DNA of 9,226 nucleotides, taken from assembly GCA_024276805.1 (NCBI GenBank), contig JAJRWJ010000180.1, forward strand, positions 1 through 9,226, written 5' to 3'. This DNA is from Gammaproteobacteria bacterium. GTDB taxonomy: Bacteria; Pseudomonadota; Gammaproteobacteria; Methylococcales; Methylomonadaceae. A model generated the notes under the pieces. The model had not been told where the DNA came from. It did not search any database and saw only the letters and a program-made list of their open reading frames with translations. Shown here piece by piece: positions 1-6,782 of this stretch (positions are counted from its first letter, which is position 1; each line of letters begins with the position of its first letter). A program made the position numbers and the translations under genes.

Positions 1-2300
1 TTCAGCAAGCGCAGTCCATTGGCCACCACCAGCAGGGAAGCGCCCATATCCGCGGCAATGGCTTCCCACAGCGTGGCCATGCCGGCGAAGGCCAGAATGG
101 CGACGGCAGCCTTCAGGGTCAGGGCGAAGACGATGTTCTGGCGTATAATGGCCAGGGTTCTTTTGGAGTGTCTGATCAGCCAGGGCAGTTTGCCTAAATC
201 ATCGCTCATCAGTGCGATATCGGCGGTTTCGATGGCCGCATCCGATCCCATCACGCCCATGGCGATGCCCAGGCTGGCCCGGCTCAATGCCGGAGCATCG
301 TTGATACCGTCACCGATCATCGCCACCTGTCCATACTGCTCGACTAATTGCGTGACGATCTCGACCTTGTCCGCGGGCAGCAATTCTGCGTGCACGACAT
401 CCAGGCCGATCTGTTGGGCGATATTTTCCGCGGTGACCCGGTTGTCGCCGGTCAACATGACCAGATGCTCGATATTGCATTGTCGGAGGGCCTGCAGAAC
501 CGACTCGATTTGCGGGCGAGGCTGGTCGGCGATGGCAATCAGGCCACAGACATGCCGATCGTTGCCGATGGCGACCACGGTTTGGCCGGTTTTTTCCAGA
601 GCGATCGCCTGGTCACTTATTTCAGGCGTTTCCTGGCCGCGTTCCAGCAGATAACGCCGCGAGCCCAGCCAGAAATCCGTGTCATTGAATAAGCCAGTGA
701 CGCCTTTGCCGGGCAGGACCGTGACATTGTCGGCGTTGGCAATGGGGATTCCCTGGCTTTCCGTATAATTCAGGATGGCTTTGGCCAGAGGATGGTTGCT
801 GCGTGATTCCAGTGCCGCCGCACGGCTGAGCAGTTCTTCCCGACTATGCTGGTGGAAAGGATAAAGCCCGGTGACTACAGGATCGCCGCAGGTCAATGTA
901 CCGGTCTTGTCGAAGGCGATCACCTTGAGCTGTGCCGGCGCTTCGATATAGATCCCACCCTTGATCAGGATGCCCTGACGGGCGGCGCAGGCCAATGCCG
1001 CGACGATGCTGACCGGAGTGGAAATGACCAGCGCGCAGGGACAGGCAATCACCAGCAGCACCAGGGCCTTGTAGAACCATGCCTGCCAGATACCTGCAAA
1101 AAACAACGGCGGGATGAGGAAAATGGCCAGGGCCAACAGCATCACAATCGGGGTATAGATACGGGCGAATTTCTCCACCCATTGTTCGGCTTCGGCGCGT
1201 TTGCTGTGCGCTTCCTCGACCAGACGGATGATATGCGCCAACGTGGTATCGGAAGCGACTTTACTGGATGTGACCGCCAGCATCGCTTCGCCATTGATGC
1301 TGCCGGCAAACACCGGGTCGCCGGCCTGCTTGGTGACCGGCATGCTTTCCCCGGTAATCGGCGCCTGATTGACAGAGCTTGTTCCTTCGATGATTTCACC
1401 ATCGAGCGGAATTTTGTCACCCGGTTTGACGATGAACGTCGTGCCGACATCGACTTCAGCGGCGGCCAAGCTGTGTTCCCGATCATTTTCATCCCTGACC
1501 GTGACCACTGACGGCGCCAGATCCAGCAGCGCTTCAACGGCGTGACGGGCGCGCCCGATGCTCCAGCTTTCAATGGCCAATGACAGGGAAAACAAAAAAC
1601 TCACCGCCGCCGCTTCGAACCATTCATCGATGATCATTGCTCCGATGATGGCGACCACCATCAGTAGATTCATGTCGGCACGCATTCTGCGCAGCGCATG
1701 GAAAGCCTTGACGATGACATGCCGGACACCGAGGACAATGGCCAGTGCATAGGCGGTTTTTTCCGGCAGCGGCATGGCCTGACGGGCATGTGCATTGAGC
1801 AGGCTGGTAAGATATTGCGCGAAATCAGGCCAGGAATAATGCCAGCTTTCGGGTGACTGCAGAAAATGCCGGATATCGACGAAACCTCCGGCCATGCCGA
1901 TATGGATCAACATGCCGGCCAGAATGCACAGACCACTGAGGGTCGTATAGATGGTTTGTGACCGCTGCCGCTGTCTGACATCGGGTCGGGTTTGTCCGGG
2001 TTGCCAGCGTGCCGCCTGCATGCCGGTTGCGGCGACGCTCTTGATCAGTGTTTTTTCAGTCGCCGGCGTGAGGTCGGAAACAACGGTCATGCGGCCATTG
2101 ATGACATCGAAAACCAGGTTGTCCTCACCGCCAACCAAAGGTCCGATTTCAGACTTCAAAATGGCTACTTCCTCGACACAATCCAGACCATCGATTTTGA
2201 AAATCGTGCCTTTTGCAGGATTCGTGGCTTGCCCCTGCTCACTGTCGGCTTGTTCGCCGTGACAACAGCAGGATTGTTCCGATTGCTTTTCAGTGTGCAT
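1..2300 (-). CDS. cadA: P1B-2 heavy-metal ATPase (Zn/Cd/Pb exporter, CadA/ZntA type), 3' end cut by window edge
   Basis: I translated this frame directly: it is open for 766 codons from the ATG at 2300 to the left edge. The family is usually about 730-780 residues, so only a few C-terminal residues are likely missing. Motifs in order: Cys cluster CCC at 11-13, degenerate HMA domain about 32-98 with GLDC (Cys41) in place of GMDCxxC, TGE 316-318, CPC 420-422 in the metal-binding membrane helix, phosphorylated Asp464 in DKTGT, HP 503-504, TGDN 617-620, GDGIND 663-668. Lys730 and Asp751 match the conserved ZntA Lys693/Asp714 pair in both identity and spacing, which points to divalent Zn/Cd/Pb rather than Cu. 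It would pump ions from cytoplasm to periplasm using ATP. An in-frame TGA at 2310-2312 excludes an upstream start. The nearest Shine-Dalgarno-like AAGGA (2318-2322) is 17 bases away, which is unusually far. A segment of about 40 residues (140-180) separates the first two membrane helices. Confidence 0.95.
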   Translation of the reverse strand, partial: MHTEKQSEQSCCCHGEQADSEQGQATNPAKGTIFKIDGLDCVEEVAILKSEIGPLVGGEDNLVFDVINGRMTVVSDLTPATEKTLIKSVAATGMQAARWQPGQTRPDVRQRQRSQTIYTTLSGLCILAGMLIHIGMAGGFVDIRHFLQSPESWHYSWPDFAQYLTSLLNAHARQAMPLPEKTAYALAIVLGVRHVIVKAFHALRRMRADMNLLMVVAIIGAMIIDEWFEAAAVSFLFSLSLAIESWSIGRARHAVEALLDLAPSVVTVRDENDREHSLAAAEVDVGTTFIVKPGDKIPLDGEIIEGTSSVNQAPITGESMPVTKQAGDPVFAGSINGEAMLAVTSSKVASDTTLAHIIRLVEEAHSKRAEAEQWVEKFARIYTPIVMLLALAIFLIPPLFFAGIWQAWFYKALVLLVIACPCALVISTPVSIVAALACAARQGILIKGGIYIEAPAQLKVIAFDKTGTLTCGDPVVTGLYPFHQHSREELLSRAAALESRSNHPLAKAILNYTESQGIPIANADNVTVLPGKGVTGLFNDTDFWLGSRRYLLERGQETPEISDQAIALEKTGQTVVAIGNDRHVCGLIAIADQPRPQIESVLQALRQCNIEHLVMLTGDNRVTAENIAQQIGLDVVHAELLPADKVEIVTQLVEQYGQVAMIGDGINDAPALSRASLGIAMGVMGSDAAIETADIALMSDDLGKLPWLIRHSKRTLAIIRQNIVFALTLKAAVAILAFAGMATLWEAIAADMGASLLVVANGLRLL

Positions 2301-2381
2301 AGTTTGAATTCAGATTTTCCTTATGCGGAGAGCAACAGCTTCGCCTATTGGTTTTATCGCGAGCATTGATCAGGACGAACC
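2301..2381. other. Short gap between the PII gene and the ATPase gene
   Basis: These 81 bases separate the PII stop from the ATPase start. I see no convincing hairpin terminator and no good sigma-70 promoter, so the ATPase is probably cotranscribed with the two small genes upstream. The only translation signal is the distant AAGGA at 2318-2322. A MerR-type operator was looked for and not recognised. Confidence 0.5.
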
Positions 2382-2723
2382 CTAAACCGCCATATCCCCG
2401 GTTTCACCGGTGCTGATACGGACGGCTTCCAGTACTGGCAGGACATAGATCTTGCCATCCCCCTTCAGGCCGGTATGGGCGGTTGTCCGGATAGCTGAAA
2501 TGACCTGTTCGAGCAGGTCGCTGCGGCAGACGATTTCCAGCTTCAGATGCGCAATCAGGCCGTAACTGTCTTCATCGAAAATATAATCCTTGCTGGCCTT
2601 GCGGGTACGTCCACAACCACGCATTTCCAGGATGCTGATTCCGGTCAATCCTTCTATTTTGTGTAATGCCAGCATGACATTTTCAAGCTTGTGGGGTTTG
2701 ATATAAGCGATGATCTGGTTCAT
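2382..2723 (-). CDS. PII-family signalling protein of the metal-efflux-linked (PII-NG-like) type
   Basis: The protein is 113 residues, the normal PII length. It opens with MNQIIAYIKPHKLENV, like GlnB/GlnK. The B-loop TGLKGDGKIYV (84-94) and C-loop RISTGE (102-107) are conserved, so ATP/ADP binding in a cytoplasmic trimer is expected. The T-loop (about 36-59) differs: by alignment to E. coli GlnB, Tyr51, the uridylylation site, is Asp52; Gln39, used for Mg and 2-oxoglutarate, is Thr40; Lys58 is His59. Classical nitrogen signalling is therefore unlikely. A divergent PII group (PII-NG) has been described next to CzcABC-type efflux genes, and this context fits. The start at 2723 was chosen over an upstream in-frame start because it has a strong ribosome binding site and a canonical N-terminus. 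It lies one base after the PepSY gene, upstream of the ATPase. What it regulates is unknown. Confidence 0.9.
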   Translation of the reverse strand: MNQIIAYIKPHKLENVMLALHKIEGLTGISILEMRGCGRTRKASKDYIFDEDSYGLIAHLKLEIVCRSDLLEQVISAIRTTAHTGLKGDGKIYVLPVLEAVRISTGETGDMAV

Positions 2724-2724
2724 G

Positions 2725-3186
2725 TCAGTCCCGCTCCTTGACCAATGTCCTGCCGGATGGCGACATGGCCAGTTCCCAGTCATTGGCATCGCCATGAACA
2801 TCGATCTCATATTCGATGCGGCCATCAGGATGCCGGATCATTTCTGCATCTGTGATGCTGTAGCTGCGAAAGGTGCTATCCAGGGTTTTGATGATTGCGC
2901 GCGGCAAATCAGCTGGCGCAACGGGTTGTTCATGACCGAAATGCTTTCCCTGGGGGGTGAACAAGGTTTCATGCTGTTCGCCATTGCTCTTGAATTTGAC
3001 TTCATAAAGGGTCAAACCGAAATGGCGCTCCTTGTCGATCTGTATATTTTGTGCCTCGGGGTGTTCCGACCTCAAACCCTGGATGACCGCATCCGGTGCA
3101 TCGGCGACATCGATTCTGGCGGCAGATGCAGGGAAGACTGACAGAATGATCGCATTGAAAAATGTCAATATCAATAATTTACGCAT
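2725..3186 (-). CDS. Secreted PepSY-like domain protein (periplasmic, unknown role)
   Basis: A 153-residue protein with a clear signal peptide: MRKLL, a hydrophobic stretch to about 18, and a likely cut after PASA at 22. The mature part looks like two PepSY-like repeats (PF11396-type fold by pattern), about 25-80 and 88-150. Each has an acidic helix followed by a strand with a YEVKF- or YEIDV-type core and a G-containing turn (TPQGK, SPSGR). PepSY-like proteins are periplasmic and often lie beside sensor kinases or metal systems; their ligand is generally unknown. There are no Cys in the mature part, but it has several His and acidic residues, so weak metal binding is possible and unproven. 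The start at 3186 has GAGG at 3195-3198, 8 bases upstream. Its stop is one base before the PII gene, so the two are probably made together. It may be a periplasmic sensor or modulator for the flanking pumps; that is inference. Confidence 0.85.
   Translation of the reverse strand: MRKLLILTFFNAIILSVFPASAARIDVADAPDAVIQGLRSEHPEAQNIQIDKERHFGLTLYEVKFKSNGEQHETLFTPQGKHFGHEQPVAPADLPRAIIKTLDSTFRSYSITDAEMIRHPDGRIEYEIDVHGDANDWELAMSPSGRTLVKERD
2734..2739 (-). promoter_or_regulatory. Ribosome binding site AAGGAG of the PII gene
   Basis: A perfect AAGGAG lies inside the last codons of the PepSY gene, 10 bases before the ATG at 2723. It fixes the PII start and supports translational coupling across the one-base junction. 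Confidence 0.75.
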
Positions 3187-3194
3187 AATAATGT

Positions 3195-3198
3195 CCTC
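3195..3198 (-). promoter_or_regulatory. Ribosome binding site GAGG of the PepSY gene
   Basis: GAGG within CTGAGGAC lies 8 bases before the ATG at 3186, a good spacing. It supports the chosen start, which also gives a normal signal peptide. Confidence 0.6.
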
Positions 3199-3234
3199 AG
3201 TTAAGTTGAAAAGTTTTTAGTTAAAAGGTGGGAT

Positions 3235-3256
3235 ACAGGAACCTGCGGATTCCTGT
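3235..3256. repeat. Small hairpin, 7-bp perfect arms
   Basis: ACAGGAA (3235-3241) and TTCCTGT (3250-3256) are perfect inverted arms around an 8-base loop, 48 bases before the PepSY start codon. No U-run follows on either strand, so it is not a standard terminator. It could be an operator or a leader structure, or it could be chance. Confidence 0.4.
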
Positions 3257-3336
3257 CGGTTTTCCACTCCCTCTGTGTTGCCGCGCAGCAGCGTGACAGT
3301 AGAAAAAGATTGTTCTGGCGGATAACATCTTTTGAA

Positions 3337-3416
3337 TGCAGGTTGGCGCTGAGATACAAAGCCCAACAATGGCGCCTCAACAGCCTGTCGGGCTTCGTAC
3401 CTCAGTCCAGCTTGCA
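3337..3416. repeat. Large imperfect inverted repeat (about 31-bp arms), palindromic repeat element
   Basis: The arm at 3337-3368 is the reverse complement of 3386-3416, with six substitutions, all transitions, and one single-base gap. Half of the substitutions keep G-U pairing in RNA on either strand. A further GGC/GCC pair (3371-3373 with 3383-3385) continues the stem inward and leaves a loop of about 9 bases. The core resembles GTTGGGCTTCGTACCTCAG-type sequences that I recall as dispersed repeats in some gammaproteobacteria; this is not verified. It may be a decayed MITE/REP-like element, and it could act as the 3' structure of the pump transcript or as a leader structure for the next operon. 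Confidence 0.7.
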
Positions 3417-3483
3417 ACATACCATCGCGTTATCACGTCGGATTCCAGTTTTAAAAACCACAGCAATATGATACTCCCAGAAG

Positions 3484-3513
3484 ATCATAAGTCCATTACA
3501 GAGACATTGACAA
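3484..3513 (-). promoter_or_regulatory. Candidate sigma-70 promoter for the PepSY-PII-ATPase unit
   Basis: On the minus strand TTGTCA (3513-3508, 5 of 6 to consensus) is followed after 18 bases by TATGAT (3489-3484, 5 of 6). Transcription would start near 3476 and give a leader of about 290 bases that contains both hairpins. It begins just after the stop codon of the RND gene. This is a match by eye only; AT-rich stretches often give such matches. Confidence 0.35.
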
Positions 3514-3546
3514 AGCAGCGGTTTAAACATGAAAACGGCAAAATGG

Positions 3547-6500
3547 TCAGTCGATATCGGAGGCAAACCATTTGTACAGCGCCGGTATGATCAACAGTGT
3601 CAGCAAGGTCGACGTGAGCAGTCCGCCAATCACTACCGTCGCCAGTGGTCGCTGCACTTCCGAACCGGTGCCGCTGGCCAGCAGCAGCGGGATCAGTCCC
3701 AATGCCGTGGTCACAGCGGTCATCAGCACCGGGCGCACCCTGAGACAGGCGCCCTGGATGGAGGCATCATCGACAGTCATGCCTTCCTTGAGCAATTGAT
3801 TCAGATAAGTGACCAGCACCATGCCGTTTTCCAGGGCAATGCCAAACAGCGCGATAAAACCGACCGATGCCGGCACGGAAAGATTCTGACCACTGAGCCA
3901 CAGGGCAAGCACGCCACCGACCAGCGCCAGCGGAATATTCAATAGAATCAACGCGGCATTCTTCAGTGAATTGAAACTGCTGTAGAGCAACAGGGCGACG
4001 ATGATCAGGGTCATGGGTACGACCACTGCGAGACGTGCGTTGGCCTGTTGCTGAAGTCGGAATTGTCCGCCCCAGGTGGTCAGATAACCAGGCGGCAGTG
4101 CTACATTGTCATCGATCGCCTGCTGCGCTTCGGCAACGAACGAACCGATATCCCGGCCGACGACATTGGCCTGAACGGTGATGAAGCGCTGGTTGTTTTC
4201 CCGGGTAATCTGTCTGGGTCCGACAATCTCCCTGATATCGGCAATCTGCGCCAATGGCACACGCATGCCATTGGCGCCGCTGATCAGGATATTGGCGATG
4301 GCTTCCGGCGTATTGCGATATTGTTCATCATAGCGTACATAAATATCGAAGCGCCGTATACCGACGAATATCTGTCCGGCCGTGGTGCCACCCACCGCGC
4401 TGCGGATGACATTCTGCACATCATCGATATTCAATCCATAGCGGGCGATGGCCTGACGGTCCGGCGTGATCAGCAACTGCGGCGTGCCGCTGACCTGGTC
4501 GACCTTGACATCGGCGGCGCCGGGCACTTTTTTCAACACCGCGGCAATTTTGTCGGCATGTTTTTTCAACAGCTTCAAATCATCGCCGAACAGCTTCACA
4601 GCCAGCTCCGCTTTTACCCCTTCCAGCAATTCCTCCACGGTCATTTCGATGGGTTGAGTCAGATTCGCGGTGATGCCGGGAAGGTTGGCTATCTTGCCGC
4701 GTATTTCCTGCTCGATAAATTCCTGGTCCCCGGGTTCCCGCCATTGATCCTTGGGTTTGAGAATGACATACATTTCCGCGGAATTGACCGGGTCTGCATG
4801 GGCGCCGACTTCGCCACGGCCAATCCGGCTGGTGACTTCGATGACTTCAGGCAGGCTCAGCAGGCGTTTTTCGACAACTTCGGTATTGTGTTTCGCTTCG
4901 GTAATGGCAATGGAAGGCGCCATGGTCAATTGCACGACCACCGTTCCTTCCTGCAGGGTCGGCGTAAATTCAGAACCCAGAAACGGGAATACCACGCTGC
5001 CGGTCAACAACAAGCCTGCTGCAAAGGCAACGGCTGACTGACGATGCGCGACAAAATAACCAACCAATGGTCGATAGGGTTTCAGCAGGGCATTCAGCAA
5101 GCGTTCGTCCAGATTCGGCTTGCCGTCTTTTCTGGGTTGCTGCCGGCGCATTAAAATATCCGAAAGGACGGGGGCCAGAAACAGCGCGTAGAGCAGTGAT
5201 CCCAGCATCGCCAGTGCAACGGTGAATGCCAGGGGCTTGAAGGTTTTTCCAGCTACCCCTTCCAGCGTGAACAATGGCAGAAAAACAATGATGATGATGG
5301 ATATGGCAAACAGGATCGGTTTGCCGACTTCCCTGCAGGCGCGCCCGACCACATGGATTCTGGGCTCAATGGGGTCGGCCTCGCGCAGCATGCGATCGAT
5401 GTTTTCCACCATCACGATGGTGCCGTCCACCATCATGCCAATGGCGATGGCCAGGCCTCCAAGGGACATCAGGTTGGCGGACAGATCGAACTGCCCCATG
5501 GCAATGAATGCGAACATCACCGAAAAGGGAATGGCCAGCGCCACCACCAGACTGGGGCGAAACCCGCCCATGAACACGAACAACACCAGCGAAACCAGGA
5601 TAATACCCTGAATCAAGGCATTGCTGACGGTATTGACCGCACCTTCGACGATGTCCTTCTGTTGATAATAGGGGACGATGCTGACGCCTTCCGGCAGCGC
5701 CTTGTTGATTTTGTCGATGCGCTGCTCGACCCGTGCAATAACCGTCGAGGCGTTGCTGCCATAGAGCTTGATGACCATGCCGGCAACCACTTCCCCTTCG
5801 CCATTACGGGTCTGCAGGCCGCGCCGTATGGCGCCGCCAATGCGAACTTGTGCTACATCCTGCAGATACACCGGCCGGCCGTCGACCGTTTTGATGACGA
5901 TCTGCTCGATGTCCGGGATGCCTTGCAGCAAACCGACCGAGCGGATGATAAACTGCTCGTTGTTGGTTTCCAGGTATTGCGCGCCGACGTTGAGATTATT
6001 GCTGTTGATGCGCTGGATGATTGCATCCAAAGTGACATTGTAGCGAAGCAGGGCATCCGGCTGCACAACCACCTGGAATTGTTTTTCAAATCCGCCAATG
6101 CCCAGTACTTCGGTAACGCCTTTTACCGTTTGCAGGTTGAATTTGACGATCCAGTCCTGCATGGTGCGTAAATCCTCCAATGAATAGCTGTGGCTGTCAT
6201 CTTTCAGATAATAAAAAAGGATCAGTCCCATGCCTGTCGAAATGGGGCCCATTTGCGGGTCGCCAAAACCGGCGGGTATCTGCCCTCGGGCTTCCTGCAG
6301 GCGCTCGTTGACCAGTTGCCGGGCGAAGTAGATATCCATGTCATCCCTGAAATAGACATTGACCACCGACAAACCGAAATTGGAAATCGAACGGATTTGT
6401 TCGATGCCTGGCAATCCGTTCATCGACGCTTCCACCGGATAGGTCACGTATTTTTCAATTTCTTCAGGAGCCAGCCCGGCGGTCAGTGTGAATATCTGCA

Positions 6501-6639
6501 CCAGATTGGGCGATACGTCGGGAAACGCATCCACTGGAAGCTTCTGGTAGCTGCGATAACCGGCCGCAATCACCAGCACAGCCAACACCAGCATCAACAG
6601 GCGGCTATGCAGGGATAGATTGATTATTTGTTTGATCAT
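3547..6639 (-). CDS. czcA: Heavy-metal efflux RND pump, inner-membrane subunit (CzcA/CusA superfamily)
   Basis: A full-length 1030-residue HME-RND transporter. Membrane helices are seen at about 12-28, 340-358, 363-381, 389-411, 440-459, 468-493 and 533-553, then at about 873-888, 896-914, 924-950, 970-988 and 998-1022, with two large periplasmic domains between. Early motifs include LPVDAFPDVSPNLVQI (34-49). The proton-relay helix reads AIAIGMMVDGTIVMVEN, with Asp405 and Glu412 matching CzcA Asp408 and Glu415; the CzcA Asp402 position is Ala. The CusA metal methionines 573 and 672 align with Gln570 and Leu736, which argues against Cu/Ag. It should take divalent ions from the periplasm, driven by protons, and pass them to the outer-membrane channel. 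The ion is not determined. The start at 6639 has no Shine-Dalgarno; the upstream bases include a run of eight A, and an in-frame TAA lies at 6658-6660. Confidence 0.95.
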   Translation of the reverse strand: MIKQIINLSLHSRLLMLVLAVLVIAAGYRSYQKLPVDAFPDVSPNLVQIFTLTAGLAPEEIEKYVTYPVEASMNGLPGIEQIRSISNFGLSVVNVYFRDDMDIYFARQLVNERLQEARGQIPAGFGDPQMGPISTGMGLILFYYLKDDSHSYSLEDLRTMQDWIVKFNLQTVKGVTEVLGIGGFEKQFQVVVQPDALLRYNVTLDAIIQRINSNNLNVGAQYLETNNEQFIIRSVGLLQGIPDIEQIVIKTVDGRPVYLQDVAQVRIGGAIRRGLQTRNGEGEVVAGMVIKLYGSNASTVIARVEQRIDKINKALPEGVSIVPYYQQKDIVEGAVNTVSNALIQGIILVSLVLFVFMGGFRPSLVVALAIPFSVMFAFIAMGQFDLSANLMSLGGLAIAIGMMVDGTIVMVENIDRMLREADPIEPRIHVVGRACREVGKPILFAISIIIIVFLPLFTLEGVAGKTFKPLAFTVALAMLGSLLYALFLAPVLSDILMRRQQPRKDGKPNLDERLLNALLKPYRPLVGYFVAHRQSAVAFAAGLLLTGSVVFPFLGSEFTPTLQEGTVVVQLTMAPSIAITEAKHNTEVVEKRLLSLPEVIEVTSRIGRGEVGAHADPVNSAEMYVILKPKDQWREPGDQEFIEQEIRGKIANLPGITANLTQPIEMTVEELLEGVKAELAVKLFGDDLKLLKKHADKIAAVLKKVPGAADVKVDQVSGTPQLLITPDRQAIARYGLNIDDVQNVIRSAVGGTTAGQIFVGIRRFDIYVRYDEQYRNTPEAIANILISGANGMRVPLAQIADIREIVGPRQITRENNQRFITVQANVVGRDIGSFVAEAQQAIDDNVALPPGYLTTWGGQFRLQQQANARLAVVVPMTLIIVALLLYSSFNSLKNAALILLNIPLALVGGVLALWLSGQNLSVPASVGFIALFGIALENGMVLVTYLNQLLKEGMTVDDASIQGACLRVRPVLMTAVTTALGLIPLLLASGTGSEVQRPLATVVIGGLLTSTLLTLLIIPALYKWFASDID

Positions 6640-6782
6640 AATTTTTTTTGTTGTGAATTAACTGCTTTTCCAGACCTCAGTCATTTGCGGTAAAACAGCT
6701 TTTACTGCACAAGAGGCAGACTATCTCTAAAGTTGTTTACTCGCGCATTTGCTCTGATAATCCTTATATCGGAGGCTGACAT
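6640..6782. other. Gap between adaptor and pump genes
   Basis: These 143 bases are unusually long for czcB-czcA, which are commonly nearly adjacent. They contain the inverted repeat at 6686-6709 and an A8 tract (minus strand, 6642-6649) just before the pump start. I see no coding sequence and no strong promoter. Confidence 0.5.
6686..6709. repeat. Inverted repeat, 10-bp arms, between czcB and czcA
   Basis: TGCGGTAAAA (6686-6695) and TTTTACTGCA (6700-6709) pair 9 of 10 around the loop CAGC. The one mismatch is G-U in plus-strand RNA and A-C in the minus-strand transcript. It lies 47 bases before the pump start codon. It could be a regulator operator, or an mRNA stem that sets the ratio of adaptor to pump. 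It lacks a following U-run, so it is not a plain terminator. Confidence 0.55.

Larger units (their letters stand above)
3187..3546. other. 360-base noncoding region between the RND pump gene and the PepSY gene
   Basis: No credible gene is present. A 67-codon minus-strand frame at 3217-3420 is probably a by-product of the repeat structure. The region holds a possible minus-strand promoter (3484-3513), a large imperfect hairpin (3337-3416) and a 7-bp hairpin (3235-3256). It is by far the largest gap in the block, so it probably separates two transcription units: czcCBA on the right, and PepSY-PII-ATPase on the left. Confidence 0.6.

Noticed and set aside
19..1752. Several plus- and minus-strand frames of 60-220 codons overlapping the ATPase
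   Set aside because: The true ATPase frame is continuous here, with all P1B motifs in order, so these are shadows.
2724..2825. Longer start for the PII gene from an in-frame ATG at 2825
   Set aside because: It would overlap the PepSY gene by about 100 bases and add an N-terminus not seen in PII proteins. The ATG at 2723 has a perfect ribosome binding site and the canonical first residues.
3217..3420. A 67-codon open frame on the minus strand in the gap before the PepSY gene
   Set aside because: It lies mostly over the large palindrome, has no convincing ribosome binding site and no recognisable domain. Its translation resembles spurious peptides from repeat DNA.
3507..3530. Plus-strand promoter with a perfect TTGACA at 3507-3512
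   Set aside because: No -10 box is found at 16-18 bases, and no plus-strand gene follows.
4048..5037. A 329-codon plus-strand frame opposite the RND pump gene
   Set aside because: It is antisense to a clearly conserved gene, with low-complexity composition and no family signature. Such frames arise from the codon bias of the real gene.
5353..6171. A 272-codon plus-strand frame opposite the RND pump gene
   Set aside because: Same reason: full overlap with conserved pump codons, His/Asp-rich artefact composition and no start signal.
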